Below are positions 42,253 through 51,509 of a stretch of 64,000 nucleotides of DNA, one piece after another. The stretch comes from Vibrio fluminensis (GTDB lineage: Bacteria; Pseudomonadota; Gammaproteobacteria; Enterobacterales; Vibrionaceae), in contig NZ_JADILO010000014.1 of assembly GCF_015278125.1 (NCBI RefSeq), forward strand, positions 41,873 through 105,872, given 5' to 3'. A program made the translations under genes and the position numbers. Numbering within the stretch: position 1 is the stretch's first letter; each line of letters begins with the position of its first letter. The notes under the pieces were generated by a model, which saw only the letters and a program-made list of their open reading frames with translations, ran no database searches and was not told the origin of the DNA.

Positions 42253-42919
42253 TACCATTTCTGATTGGCTAAGCTTAAATGCAGATTTGTTGCTTGGTGC
42301 AACGTGGGAAACCATCTATATGGTTGCAGTGGCTGGCATCGTTGGCTTTGCCGTTGGTATCCCGCTAGGGGTAATTCTACACACCACGAAGAAAGGCGGA
42401 TTACTTGAGAATCCTCGCCTAAATAACTTCTTAGGTGCGATCGTTAACATTGGTCGCTCAGTGCCTTTCTTGGTGTTGATGGTGGCGATTATTCCGGTCA
42501 CTAAGCTGCTTGTCGGCACTTTTATCGGTACAACAGCTGCGATTGTTCCACTCACCATTGGTGCTATCCCTTTTGTCGCTCGTCTGATTGAAGGTGCGCT
42601 ACTGGAAGTTCCAACTGGCTTGGTAGAAGCGGCGCAAGCAATGGGCGCGACACCACTGCAAATTATTAATAAGGTACTGCTTCCTGAAGCACTACCAACG
42701 ATTGTTAACTCAGTCACTATCACGTTAGTCACACTAGTCAGCTACTCTGCAATGGCAGGTACCGTTGGCGGTGGTGGTTTAGGAGACGTTGCTATTCGTT
42801 ATGGCTTCCATCGTTACGATGTCGTGATCATGGCGGTGACTGTTGTGATGTTGATTGTGTTAGTACAAATTATTCAGTCTATCGGTGACGCTGTTGTTCG
42901 CCGCGTAGACCACAGATAA
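42242..42919 (+). CDS. metI: Methionine ABC transporter permease MetI
   Basis: MetI forms the transmembrane channel. The start is ATG 42242, with AGAGGTG seven bases upstream; a TTG two codons earlier is also in frame. The 225-residue product (E. coli 217) has five membrane segments and the coupling-helix motif [25 protein letters not shown]. It overlaps metN and precedes metQ by 23 bases. Confidence 0.97.
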   Translation: MSFNTISDWLSLNADLLLGATWETIYMVAVAGIVGFAVGIPLGVILHTTKKGGLLENPRLNNFLGAIVNIGRSVPFLVLMVAIIPVTKLLVGTFIGTTAAIVPLTIGAIPFVARLIEGALLEVPTGLVEAAQAMGATPLQIINKVLLPEALPTIVNSVTITLVTLVSYSAMAGTVGGGGLGDVAIRYGFHRYDVVIMAVTVVMLIVLVQIIQSIGDAVVRRVDHR

Positions 42920-42942
42920 GAATTCATATAAGGAGATGTGTT

Positions 42943-43752
42943 ATGAAATTTGGTTTTAAATCTTTAGTTGCTATCGTGGCAGCAGCATCCGCACTTGTGC
43001 TAACGGGTTGTGGCGAGAAGGAAGTCGACAACAGCAAGATTAAAGTGGGTGTAATGGCTGGTGCTGAAGAGCAAGTTGCTGAAGTTGCAGCTAAAGTTGC
43101 AAAAGAAAAATTTGGTCTTGAAGTAGAGCTAATCACTTTCTCTGACTATGTAACGCCGAATGCAGCATTGGATGATGGCTCAATTGATATCAACGCATTC
43201 CAACATAAGCCATACCTAGATCAGCAAATTGCTGACCGTGGCTACAAGCTAGCGATCGCAGGCAATACTTTTGTTTACCCAATTGCAGGCTACTCAAAGC
43301 AAATCAAAGCAGTTGACGAGATCCAAGATGGCGATCGTATCGCCGTACCAAACGACCCAACGAACCTAGGTCGCTCTCTACTGCTTCTAGAGCAACAAGG
43401 TCTGATCAAGCTACGTGATGGCGTTGGTCTACTGGCAACAGTACGTGACATCGTTGAGAACCCGAAAAACCTAACTATCGTTGAACTAGACGCAGCACAA
43501 CTACCACGTTCTCTAGATGACGTTGTGCTTTCAGTGATTAACAATACTTATGCAGCGTCTGTTGATCTTACTCCACAACGTGATGGCATCTTCGTTGAAG
43601 ACAAAGAGTCTCCATACGTAAACCTAATCGTTGCTCGTGAAGATAATGCTCAAGCAGAAAACGTGGTTAATTTCGTTAAAGCGTACCAATCAGAAGAAGT
43701 GTACTCAGCAGCATCTGAAATCTTCAAAGGTGGCGTAGTTAAAGGCTGGTAA
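42943..43752 (+). CDS. metQ: Methionine-binding lipoprotein MetQ
   Basis: MetQ delivers methionine to MetNI from the periplasm. The 269-residue protein has a lipoprotein signal with lipobox LTGC (Cys23). The NlpA-family body has VELITFSDYVTPNAALDDG and the family motif INAFQHKPYLDQQ. AAGGAGATG precedes the ATG. A terminator closes the operon. Confidence 0.97.
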   Translation: MKFGFKSLVAIVAAASALVLTGCGEKEVDNSKIKVGVMAGAEEQVAEVAAKVAKEKFGLEVELITFSDYVTPNAALDDGSIDINAFQHKPYLDQQIADRGYKLAIAGNTFVYPIAGYSKQIKAVDEIQDGDRIAVPNDPTNLGRSLLLLEQQGLIKLRDGVGLLATVRDIVENPKNLTIVELDAAQLPRSLDDVVLSVINNTYAASVDLTPQRDGIFVEDKESPYVNLIVAREDNAQAENVVNFVKAYQSEEVYSAASEIFKGGVVKGW

Positions 43753-43779
43753 TCAATACTGTTTCGGTCTATCGATACC

Positions 43780-43808
43780 AAAGCTGGCTCTAGTAGCCAG
43801 CTTTTTTG
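43780..43808 (+). terminator. Terminator of metNIQ
   Basis: Perfect 10-base arms AAAGCTGGCT and AGCCAGCTTT surround CTAGT and run into TTTTG. Confidence 0.92.
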
Positions 43809-43919
43809 TGCCTGTAATTCACTTAAATACCCCCTAAAACTACTGTCAAATGAGCAAAGCAAGCCACTGAAATTAATCCTGCACAATCCAGGTTTAAATC
43901 CATGACACCCACCATAAAA

Positions 43920-43950
43920 ACGACAAAGCCGGAATCTCTCGACTCCGGCT
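43920..43950 (-). terminator. Probable terminator of the AbgT-family gene
   Basis: AGCCGGA (43927-43933) and TCCGGCT (43944-43950) pair over a 10-base loop. On the minus strand the hairpin leads into TTGTCGTTTTTA, a weak T tract. Confidence 0.6.
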
Positions 43951-43975
43951 AAAAGTATCACGTTAAGCTTAATGA

Positions 43976-45562
43976 CTATGGCGTGTAGTACGTCGCAGCA
44001 CCTGGACCAACTGGAAGACCCAATACGAATACCCAAATGTAGAATAGTAAGCTCCAGCCCACCATAAAGCAGATTGAGTAAGGCAGCATAGTCGCGATCA
44101 ACGTACCAATACCAAGATTCTTCACGTAACGAGTTGCTACCGCCAAAATCAGACCAAAGTAACTCATCATTGGCGTAATAATGTTAGTGGTTGAATCACC
44201 AATACGGTAGGCCGCTTGAATCGTCTCTGGCGCATAACCAACCAACATTAGCATCGGCACAAAAATCGGTGCGGTTACTGCCCACTGGGCTGATGCTGAG
44301 CCAATCATTAAGTTGATAAAGCCACACATCAAGATGAAGGCGAAGAACAGCATTGGTCCAGTCAAGCCAATCTCTTGCAAGAAACCAGCACCGGCAACCG
44401 CAAACACCTGACCAAAGTTGGTCCACTTAAAGAAAGCAACAAATTGCGCGGCAAAGAATACCAGTACAATATACATACCCATTGAAGACATCGATTTTGC
44501 CATTGCATCGATCACGTCTCGGTCAGTTTTCATCGTGCCAACCACTTTGCCGTAGACAAAACCAGGAATGGCGAAGAAAACAAAGATAAAGGCAACAATA
44601 CTCTTCAAAAATGGTGAGCCCGCCACCGTGCCTGCATCAGAACGTAATACGCCGTCAGCTGGAACGATCGTCCACGCTAGTAATGCCGATACCAGCAATA
44701 CCGCTAAACCCGCAAGCTTAAGACCTTTTTTCTCAATGTCGGTTAGCTTACCCATTGAGTCTTGTGACAGATCTTCCGCCGCTTCTTCATCGTTATATTT
44801 ACCTAGCTTAGGCTCAACAATCTTCTCAGTAACGAAAGCACCGGTAATCGCGATAAAGAAGGTAGAAACAAACATGAAGTACCAGTTAACTTCTGGTCCA
44901 ACGGTATATGTTGGGTCAATCATCTGCGCCGCTGTCTCGGTAATACCAGACAATAACGGATCAACGGTACCAATCAGTAGGTTGGCTGAGTAACCGCCGG
45001 ATACACCCGCAAAAGCAGCAGCCAAACCAGCAAGTGGGTGGCGCCCTAGTGAGTGGAAGAGCATCGCAGCAAGAGGGATAAGAACAACATAGCCTAACTC
45101 AGAAGCGGTGTTGGAAATAATACCAGCAAACACCACGGTGACGGTCACCATGCGCTTAGATGCGCCCATTACAAGACCACGCATCGCTGCAGAAAGTAGC
45201 CCTGAATGCTCGGCAATTGCCACACCCAACATCGCTACCAGTACCGTACCTAATGGTGCAAAGCCAACAAAGTTTTTCACTAGGTTGGTTACGATCAGTT
45301 GCAGACCTTCTGCATTCAACAAGCTCACAACATGAATCATGCCATCAGCCGCTCGACCTTTTGCCCCCTCTGGTCGTGGGTCAACCACTGACACATCGAA
45401 ATAGCCCGCAATACCGGATGTCACGAGAATCGCGACACAGAAAATAGCAAATAAAGTGATTGGGTGAGGTAATAGATTCCCCAAATACTCAACCGTATCT
45501 AAAAAGCGTGTAAAAAGAGTTTTCTTCGGCGAGTGTTGTCTTATTGAATCAGATGAACTCAT
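43976..45562 (-). CDS. AbgT-family transporter
   Basis: The 528-residue product has about twelve membrane segments and AbgT-family signatures: VEYLGNLLPHPITLFAIF at the N terminus, LGVAIAEHSGLLSAAMRGLV, VLIPLAAMLFHSLGRHPLAGL and a C-terminal IGDSTTNIITPMMSYFGLIL. E. coli AbgT imports p-aminobenzoyl-glutamate, while the relatives MtrF and YdaH export sulfonamides and p-aminobenzoate. The abgA/abgB peptidase genes are absent, so the direction and substrate cannot be decided. AAGGAGGGA precedes the ATG. Confidence 0.93.
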   Translation of the reverse strand: MSSSDSIRQHSPKKTLFTRFLDTVEYLGNLLPHPITLFAIFCVAILVTSGIAGYFDVSVVDPRPEGAKGRAADGMIHVVSLLNAEGLQLIVTNLVKNFVGFAPLGTVLVAMLGVAIAEHSGLLSAAMRGLVMGASKRMVTVTVVFAGIISNTASELGYVVLIPLAAMLFHSLGRHPLAGLAAAFAGVSGGYSANLLIGTVDPLLSGITETAAQMIDPTYTVGPEVNWYFMFVSTFFIAITGAFVTEKIVEPKLGKYNDEEAAEDLSQDSMGKLTDIEKKGLKLAGLAVLLVSALLAWTIVPADGVLRSDAGTVAGSPFLKSIVAFIFVFFAIPGFVYGKVVGTMKTDRDVIDAMAKSMSSMGMYIVLVFFAAQFVAFFKWTNFGQVFAVAGAGFLQEIGLTGPMLFFAFILMCGFINLMIGSASAQWAVTAPIFVPMLMLVGYAPETIQAAYRIGDSTTNIITPMMSYFGLILAVATRYVKNLGIGTLIATMLPYSICFMVGWSLLFYIWVFVLGLPVGPGAATYYTP

Positions 45563-45772
45563 CTGTTCCCTCCTTGTAGTTATTCCTGTGCAAATGTGAA
45601 CGAAATGTCACAAAGCCGAGACAGCCTACTTTAAGGAGGGAATGCAAAACAAATGAAAAATGTAACAATAATTTAATATTGCAGCATTTTTAACCAACAA
45701 ATAACCAACCAAACAGTCAATAATAGAAATAAAAAAGTATTCAAACAGTAAATATCACTACCAATTTGTATT

Positions 45773-45898
45773 CTATTTTTGTACCGCTTTAAAGCGTGGA
45801 TTGGTTTTGCAAATGACGTATAACCGCCCGCGACGCTTAACAATTTGGCAATCTGGATGACGACTCTTTGCACTTTTAAGTGACTTTACGACTTTCAT
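45773..45898 (-). CDS. rpmJ: Ribosomal protein L36, zinc-independent (type B) paralogue
   Basis: This 41-residue gene starts at ATG 45898 and ends with TAG at 45773-45775. It begins [20 protein letters not shown] and continues [21 protein letters not shown]36 family features are clear, but the CxxC...C...H zinc ligands of ordinary L36 are not complete, as in the C-minus form (E. coli YkgO). Its ATG overlaps the TGA of rpmE2 (ATGA), so both are translated together. Such copies replace the zinc-containing L36 when zinc is scarce. Confidence 0.93.
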   Translation of the reverse strand: MKVVKSLKSAKSRHPDCQIVKRRGRLYVICKTNPRFKAVQK

Positions 45899-46152
45899 TT
45901 TGACTCCTTAAAACGGCTGTAGCGACGGTTAAAGTTCGATACTCGACCCTGTTTTTGCATCACGCGTTGCTTACCGGTATAGAACGGATGCGATTCAGAC
46001 GACACATCTAAAGTGAAATATGGATAAGTCTTGCCATCTTGCCACTCAATTGTGCGGTCAGTTTTTAGTGTCGAACCAATAATAAAATACTTATCGACAC
46101 TGGTATCATGGAACACCACTTTGCGGTATTCAGGATGAATTCCTTCTTGCAT
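45895..46152 (-). CDS. rpmE2: Ribosomal protein L31, type B
   Basis: L31 type B lacks the CxxC zinc motif and replaces zinc-binding L31 in zinc starvation. The 85-residue product starts [18 protein letters not shown] and contains [14 protein letters not shown], the family core; no cysteine is present. ATG 46152 is favoured by GAGAGG upstream (a GTG one codon earlier is in frame). It forms a unit with rpmJ, behind a Zur-like box. Confidence 0.96.
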   Translation of the reverse strand: MQEGIHPEYRKVVFHDTSVDKYFIIGSTLKTDRTIEWQDGKTYPYFTLDVSSESHPFYTGKQRVMQKQGRVSNFNRRYSRFKESK

Positions 46153-46169
46153 CACTCCCTCTCAAATTG

Positions 46170-46187
46170 AAATGTTATAACATAGCA
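46170..46187. promoter_or_regulatory. Zur-like box upstream of rpmE2-rpmJ2
   Basis: GAAATGTTATAACATAGC contains the perfect 12-base palindrome ATGTTATAACAT, matching the arms of gammaproteobacterial Zur sites. A second palindrome, GATAACAATTATC, follows at 46192-46204. Position right before the zinc-independent ribosomal genes supports Zur repression. Confidence 0.7.
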
Positions 46188-46299
46188 AATGATAACAATT
46201 ATCAACTGCAGATCAAGTAATTTATTTCGTTCTATACAAAAGCAATATCACAGAGGAAGTGCGACTAGTGTGATTGTGCTATCTTGTGGCAAGAATTAA

Positions 46300-47010
46300 G
46301 TGAGAGATAACGCTGTGTATAACGTTGAGCCGATTGGTTTTGTCCAAAGCCCATATAAAGAAAAGTTTGCCGTGCCAAGACAACCTCGCTTGGTCCCGGC
46401 AGCCACTGCCCGAATCAAGTTGCAAGGTGACGTCAACTGCGCAGAAGCAGTACGCGGCATCGAACAATTTAGTCATGTCTGGTTACTGTTCCTGTTTGAT
46501 CAGAACCTATCCGCTGGGTGGAAGCCTACCGTACGTCCTCCTCGCTTAGGAGGTAATGAACGAATTGGCGTACTGGCGTCTCGTTCAACCTTTCGCCCCA
46601 ATGGTATCGGCATGTCTGCTGTAGAGTTGAAAGGTGTTAGCCAGCAAGGCGATCAGTTCTACCTCGAACTCGGCAGCGTGGATTTAGTTGATGGCACCCC
46701 AATTGTGGATATCAAACCTTATATTCCTTATACCGATGCCATCATCGATGCCAATGGCGGCTATGCCGAAGAGGAACCAGAAAAAACACCGGTCTGTTTT
46801 CTGCCTACGGCAGTTGAAAGCTTAGATAAACAAGCCAATAGCCAGCAAATTCGCCAAGTGATTGAGCAAGTTCTCGCCCAAGATCCACGTCCTGCGTATA
46901 AGAAAAACAAGCCAGACAACAAAGAATATGCGGTTAATTTATTCAATTTGAACGTTAAATTCACCGTAAACGATAACTTAGTGTCTGTTACTGCGATTGA
47001 ACACTTTTGA
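46300..47010 (+). CDS. trmO: tRNA (adenine(37)-N6)-methyltransferase TrmO
   Basis: TrmO (YaeB/TsaA) adds the methyl group of m6t6A37 in threonine tRNAs. The product is up to 236 residues (E. coli 235). Family signatures are IGFVQSPYKEKFAVPRQPRL, FSHVWLLFLFDQN, GVLASRSTFRPNGIGMSAVEL and LVDGTPIVDIKPYIPY. The start is not certain: GTG 46300 gives the length quoted, while GTG 46315 has the better spaced GAGAGA and gives 231 residues. No ATG is available. Confidence 0.95.
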   Translation: MRDNAVYNVEPIGFVQSPYKEKFAVPRQPRLVPAATARIKLQGDVNCAEAVRGIEQFSHVWLLFLFDQNLSAGWKPTVRPPRLGGNERIGVLASRSTFRPNGIGMSAVELKGVSQQGDQFYLELGSVDLVDGTPIVDIKPYIPYTDAIIDANGGYAEEEPEKTPVCFLPTAVESLDKQANSQQIRQVIEQVLAQDPRPAYKKNKPDNKEYAVNLFNLNVKFTVNDNLVSVTAIEHF

Positions 47011-47120
47011 CAAAGCGATTTGGCTGATATTATAAGCGGCTAACAATTTCCCCTCTGGGGACCTTCATACTCCAGCCCTATGCGGCCAGAGTATTTCACT
47101 TTAATAAACGGATAAATTTA

Positions 47121-48836
47121 ATGCGTACCAGTAATTATCTTCTTTCTACTCTAAAGGAGACTCCAAACGACGCAGAAGTAGTGAGCCACCAGCTCATGCT
47201 ACGTGCAGGTATGATCCGTAAGCTGGCTTCAGGTCTTTACACCTGGCTACCTACTGGTCTACGTGTATTGCGTAAAGTCGAAAACATCGTTCGTCAAGAA
47301 ATCGACAATGCAGGTGCAATCGAAACTTTGATGCCCGTTGTTCAGCCGTTTGAACTATGGGAAGAGACAGGCCGCAGCGAAAAGATGGGTCCTGAACTGC
47401 TTCGCTTTACTGACCGCCACGTTCGTCCGTTTGTACTAAGCCCTACGGCAGAAGAAGTGATCACTGCGCTTGTGCGTAATGAAGTTAGCTCGTACAAACA
47501 GCTTCCGATGAACCTGTACCAAATCCAAACTAAATTCCGTGATGAGCGTCGTCCTCGTTTTGGCGTAATGCGTGCACGTGAATTCTGCATGATGGATGCG
47601 TACAGCTTCGACATCGACAAAGCGGGTCTAGAGAAATCTTACCAAGCGATGCACGATGCTTACTGTAAAGCGTTTGACCGTATGGGTCTTGAGTACCGTC
47701 CAGTACTAGCAGACTCAGGCGCTATCGGTGGTAACGGCTCTCAAGAGTTCCACGTACTAGCAGAAAGTGGTGAAGACCTAATCGCCTTCTCTACTGAATC
47801 TGATTACGCGGCAAACATCGAGAAAGCAGAAGCGGTTGCTCCTGCGGTTGAGCTTGCAGCGCCAACACAAGAGATGACTCTAGTTGATACGCCAAACGCG
47901 AAAACTATTGCAGAACTTGTTGAGCAGTTCGATCTACCAATCGAAAAAACTGTTAAGACTCTATTCGTTAAAGCTTCTGATGAAATCGATGCACCAATCG
48001 TTGCACTGATCATCCGTGGCGACCACGAACTAAACGAAATCAAAGCTGAGAACCTAGCTGAAGTTGCCGCTCCTCTAGAGATGGCAACTGAAGAAGAGAT
48101 GCGTGAGCTAATTGGCGCAGGTGCAGGTTCGCTAGGTCCTGTTGGTCTTGAGCTGCCATTTATCGTTGACCGCTCTGTAGCGGTAATGAGTGACTTTGGC
48201 GCGGGCGCAAACATCGACGGCAAACACTACTTCGGTATCAACTGGGGTCGTGACGTAGAGCTTGGTCAAGTTGCTGACCTACGTAACGTAGTGGAAGGCG
48301 ATCCAAGCCCATGTGGTCAAGGTACATTGATGCTTAAGCGCGGTATCGAAGTGGGTCACATCTTCCAACTAGGTAATGTTTATTCTGAAGCGATGAACTG
48401 TGGTGTTCTAGATTCAAATGGTAAAAACGTTATCCTAGAAATGGGTTGTTACGGTATCGGTGTATCACGCGTTGTTGCTTCTGCTATTGAGCAAAACAAC
48501 GACAAGTACGGCATCATTTGGCCAGACGCACTAGCGCCTTTCCAAGTAGCAATCGTACCAATGAACATGCACAAATCTGAGCGCGTTCAAGAAGCAGCAG
48601 AGAAGCTATACGCTGAACTGACTGCAATGGGTATCGAAGTACTATTCGATGACCGTAAAGAACGCCCAGGCGTAATGTTCTCTGATATGGAACTGATCGG
48701 TATCCCTCACACTATCGTGATTGGCGACCGCAGCATGGACGAAGGCAACTTCGAATACAAGAACCGTCGTAGCGGCGAGAAAACCGCAGTCGCGATGGCA
48801 GATATCGTTGAGCACCTAAAAGCACAATTTGCTTAA
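47121..48836 (+). CDS. proS: Prolyl-tRNA synthetase
   Basis: ProRS charges tRNA-Pro and edits misacylated alanine. The 571 residues match E. coli (572). Class II motifs are visible: motif 1 [16 protein letters not shown], motif 2 [21 protein letters not shown] and motif 3 in [10 protein letters not shown]. The editing (INS) domain occupies about residues 220-400, and the anticodon-binding domain is at the C terminus. The 110-base leader contains small hairpins (for example CCCCTCTGGGG at 47052). A terminator follows. Confidence 0.99.
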   Translation: MRTSNYLLSTLKETPNDAEVVSHQLMLRAGMIRKLASGLYTWLPTGLRVLRKVENIVRQEIDNAGAIETLMPVVQPFELWEETGRSEKMGPELLRFTDRHVRPFVLSPTAEEVITALVRNEVSSYKQLPMNLYQIQTKFRDERRPRFGVMRAREFCMMDAYSFDIDKAGLEKSYQAMHDAYCKAFDRMGLEYRPVLADSGAIGGNGSQEFHVLAESGEDLIAFSTESDYAANIEKAEAVAPAVELAAPTQEMTLVDTPNAKTIAELVEQFDLPIEKTVKTLFVKASDEIDAPIVALIIRGDHELNEIKAENLAEVAAPLEMATEEEMRELIGAGAGSLGPVGLELPFIVDRSVAVMSDFGAGANIDGKHYFGINWGRDVELGQVADLRNVVEGDPSPCGQGTLMLKRGIEVGHIFQLGNVYSEAMNCGVLDSNGKNVILEMGCYGIGVSRVVASAIEQNNDKYGIIWPDALAPFQVAIVPMNMHKSERVQEAAEKLYAELTAMGIEVLFDDRKERPGVMFSDMELIGIPHTIVIGDRSMDEGNFEYKNRRSGEKTAVAMADIVEHLKAQFA

Positions 48837-48854
48837 TTAAGTGTTAAAACATGC

Positions 48855-48886
48855 AAAAGGCCGATGGAAACATCGGCCTTTTTTGT
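48855..48886 (+). terminator. Terminator of proS
   Basis: Arms AAAAGGCCGATG and CATCGGCCTTTT flank a 4-base loop, followed by TTG. Confidence 0.92.
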
Positions 48887-48900
48887 TGGGTGCGAAAAAC

Positions 48901-48990
<90 letters not shown>

Positions 48991-49052
48991 TTTGTCTTTT
49001 AGGGAACGAGTTGAGTCAATAGTTTTTAGTCATGGCGAGTAAAAATCAGACA

Positions 49053-49154
49053 TTGTCATCCCCGAGAGGGAGGGACGACCGAGTTGGGGATCTCGTTTTC
49101 AAATAACAAATACAAGATTCCCTACTCGCGCTAACGCGCTCTATGGAATGACAA
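49053..49154. repeat. Small element of about 102 bp with inverted ends
   Basis: The ends TTGTCATCC (49053-49061) and GGAATGACAA (49145-49154) are inverted copies with one extra base. The interior is GC-rich at the left and has the short palindrome GCGCTAACGCGC on the right. It contains no gene. Part of the gene-free region 48837-49699. Confidence 0.55.
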
Positions 49155-49183
49155 ACTTAAGGCAAGCACTAAGTAAGACAAAG

Positions 49184-49696
49184 CCCGTTCCCACATCTCG
49201 AAGCAAAGCGCTCCGTAGGGCGAAGCCGTTTCCGCATCTCGAAGCAAAGCGTTCCTTAGGGCAAAGCCCGTTCCCGCATCTCGAAGCAAAGCACTCCGTA
49301 GGGCAACGCCCGTTCCCCCATCCCGAAGCAAAGCGTTCCGTAGGGCAAGGCCCGTTCCGGCATCTCAAAGCAAAGCACTCCGTAGGGCAAGGCCCGTTCC
49401 CGCATCTCGAAGCAAAGCGTTCCGTAGGGTAACGCCCGTTCCCCCATCCCGAAGCAAAGCGCTCCGTAGGGCGAAGCCGTTTCCGCATCTCGAAGCAAAG
49501 CGTTCCTTAGGGCAAAGCCCGTTCCCGCATCGCGAAGCAAAGCGTTCCGTAGGGCAAGGCCCGTTCCCGCATCTCGAAGCAAAGCGTTCCGTAGGGCAAG
49601 GCCCGTTCCGGCATCTCAAAGCAAAGCGTTCCGTAGGGCAAAGCCCGTTCCCGCATCTCGAAGCAAAGCGTTCCATAGGGCAACGCCCGTTCCCGC
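49184..49696. repeat. 42-bp tandem repeat array, about 12.3 units
   Basis: Units start at 49184, 49225, 49267, 49309, 49351, 49393, 49435, 49476, 49518, 49560, 49602, 49644 and 49686 (partial). All are 42 bases except two of 41. A typical unit begins CCCGTTCCCGCATCTCGAAG and ends CCGTAGGGCAAGG. Each junction has the small hairpin GGGCAA-N-GCCC. Units 1-2 share variants with units 7-8, including the 41-base length. The array ends four bases before the yafJ stop codon. Open frames on the minus strand arise because 42 is a multiple of three. Confidence 0.97.
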
Positions 49697-49699
49697 TCT

Positions 49700-50545
49700 T
49701 TATTCCAACGGCTCTGTCGGCGCTTGGCTGGCAACCTTTTTCGGTGCAAAAGCGACATCCACCAGCGCATCTTCATTACCATCAATCAACTCGCCGAAAT
49801 GGAAAATACCAAACTCGCCAGGCTTCATTCTGTGCCAAGTTTCATTGTCCGTCAGTGGTTGAGTGGCGATAATTGACACCACATCATTGGGCGTGGTCTC
49901 TTCTTGAAAATTGATTTCTACGTCTTCATCAATTAATGAAGCTTTACCAAAAGGTGCGCGTCGAGTGATCCAGTAAAGATGGTTGGTACAGTAAGTCATT
50001 ACGTATTCACCATCGGAAAGCAGCATATTGAATACCCCTTTCTCGCGAAGCCTATCGCAGCATTCAGCGATGTAACGAAATACCCCGACCATATCTTGTG
50101 GAGGCTCTGGATAGCGCTCTTCTAACTGCTTAAGCAGCCAACAAAAAGAGAGCTCACTGTCAGTTTGCCCAACTGGACGAAAGCGTCCGGTGATGAGGTC
50201 TTGATAATCACTTAGCTGTCCATTGTGGGCAAACGTCCAATAGCGCCCCCAAAGTTCACGAGTAAAAGGATGGGTATTTTCAAGATTCACGCCACCTCGA
50301 TTGGCCTGACGAATGTGACTAATCACCGCTAAACTTTTAATCGGGTAATTTTGCACGAGCTCTGCAATTTTAGAGTTACAGCTAGGGTTGGGATCTTTGA
50401 AGGTACGAAAGCCTTTGCCTTCGTAAAAGGTAATGCCCCAGCCATCACGATGTGGGCCGGTATTCCCACCGCGCTGCATTAAGCCCGTAAAACTAAAGCA
50501 GATATCGGTTGGAACATTGGCGCTCATACCGAGCAATTCACACAT
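49700..50545 (-). CDS. yafJ: Class II glutamine amidotransferase, YafJ family
   Basis: The 281-residue protein begins MCELLGMSANVPTDICFSF, placing the nucleophilic Cys2 at the mature N terminus, as in Ntn-type amidotransferases. Further signatures are GLMQRGGNTGPHRDGWG, SHIRQANRG, THPFTRELWGRYWTFAHNG and SDSE-type QTDSELSF. The partner or acceptor of YafJ is not known. In E. coli it also neighbours gmhA and fadE. Its last codon is almost directly followed by the 42-bp array, which takes the place of a normal terminator. Confidence 0.93.
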   Translation of the reverse strand: MCELLGMSANVPTDICFSFTGLMQRGGNTGPHRDGWGITFYEGKGFRTFKDPNPSCNSKIAELVQNYPIKSLAVISHIRQANRGGVNLENTHPFTRELWGRYWTFAHNGQLSDYQDLITGRFRPVGQTDSELSFCWLLKQLEERYPEPPQDMVGVFRYIAECCDRLREKGVFNMLLSDGEYVMTYCTNHLYWITRRAPFGKASLIDEDVEINFQEETTPNDVVSIIATQPLTDNETWHRMKPGEFGIFHFGELIDGNEDALVDVAFAPKKVASQAPTEPLE

Positions 50546-50637
50546 GGCTTATCTTACTCCCTTTAAACTAGTTCACAGCGACTCGCCAGTAATTACCGAG
50601 TCACTGCGTACCTAAACCGTGTGGTTTGAAATGAAGA

Positions 50638-51216
50638 TTACTTCTCCATTTCCTTCTCAATCAATTGAATCACGATATGAATGATCTTGATGTGGATCTC
50701 TTGAATGCGATCTGCATAGCCAAAATGCGGCACACGGATTTCAATATCCGCGCAGCCAGCCATTTTACCGCCATCTTTGCCTGTTAGTGCGATGGTTTTC
50801 ATCCCTTTCGCTTTTGCCGCTTCAATCGCATTAAGGATATTGCCAGAGTTACCTGATGTCGACAGACCAAACAATACGTCGCCTTTTGCGCCGACCGCTT
50901 CTACATAACGAGAGAAAACAAAGTCGTAACCAAAGTCGTTGCTGACACAAGACAAGTGGCTTGGATCAGAAATCGCGATACCTGGGTAACCAGGGCGGTT
51001 TTCACGGTAACGGCCAGTTAACTCTTCGGCAAAGTGCATTGCGTCACAGTGCGAGCCACCATTACCACAAGATAGCACTTTACCACCTTGCTTAAATGAA
51101 TCAGCGATCAACTTTGCCGCAGCTTCAATCTGAGCAATATTGTGATCATCACTTAGGAACTTGTTCAGTACATCAGCGGCTTCTGTCAGCTCGCTTTTAA
51201 TCAAATCCTGGTACAT
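50638..51216 (-). CDS. gmhA: Sedoheptulose-7-phosphate isomerase GmhA
   Basis: GmhA makes D-glycero-D-manno-heptose 7-phosphate, the first step to LPS core heptose. With ATG 51216 the protein has 192 residues and begins [10 protein letters not shown], like E. coli GmhA. The SIS-domain motifs [20 protein letters not shown] and [10 protein letters not shown] are present, and the C terminus [19 protein letters not shown] is nearly identical to E. coli. An upstream ATG two codons earlier is in frame. Confidence 0.98.
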   Translation of the reverse strand: MYQDLIKSELTEAADVLNKFLSDDHNIAQIEAAAKLIADSFKQGGKVLSCGNGGSHCDAMHFAEELTGRYRENRPGYPGIAISDPSHLSCVSNDFGYDFVFSRYVEAVGAKGDVLFGLSTSGNSGNILNAIEAAKAKGMKTIALTGKDGGKMAGCADIEIRVPHFGYADRIQEIHIKIIHIVIQLIEKEMEK

Positions 51217-51410
51217 AAGCATTCTCTTGAATTCTGTTAATTAGGCAAACGCCCTTTACTCTTCTGAGTTTACTTGAACCACAACGACTGTCGATAGCCA
51301 GTACACAAGATTTCAATGATTCTTGACCTTTGGCGTACACAAAATCGTCATCACGCCACATTTTTAGATTTTTTACTCTACTTAGATCACTTTTTAGACA
51401 GTTATTGATT

Positions 51411-51439
51411 TTACATTTCTTTAATATCTCGATTACAAT
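51411..51439 (+). promoter_or_regulatory. Promoter of fadE
   Basis: TTACAT (51411-51416) and TACAAT (51434-51439) are separated by 17 bases, matching sigma-70 elements at four and five of six positions. The FadR operator begins three bases after the -10. Confidence 0.6.
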
Positions 51440-51441
51440 TT

Positions 51442-51458
51442 AACTGGTTAGACCTCTT
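51442..51458. promoter_or_regulatory. FadR operator of fadE
   Basis: AACTGGTTAGACCTCTT closely fits the FadR consensus (AnCTGGTCnGACnnGTT type). It covers the probable transcription start, the place of a repressor. FadR release by acyl-CoA would switch on fatty-acid degradation. Confidence 0.8.
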
Positions 51459-51509
51459 ACCAAAAAACAGACGTATAAATAGAAACGAAGTCTGAAAAGG
51501 AACCTTAAT

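Noticed and set aside
49184..49696. CRISPR array
   Set aside because: The units are directly adjacent with no unique spacers, and no cas genes are nearby.
49131..49785. Several long overlapping open frames with repeats such as RERALPYGTLCFEM on the minus strand and a plus-strand frame
   Set aside because: They exist in three frames at once because the 42-bp repeat is a multiple of three and lacks stops. No ribosome site or signal supports translation, and some overlap the real yafJ gene.
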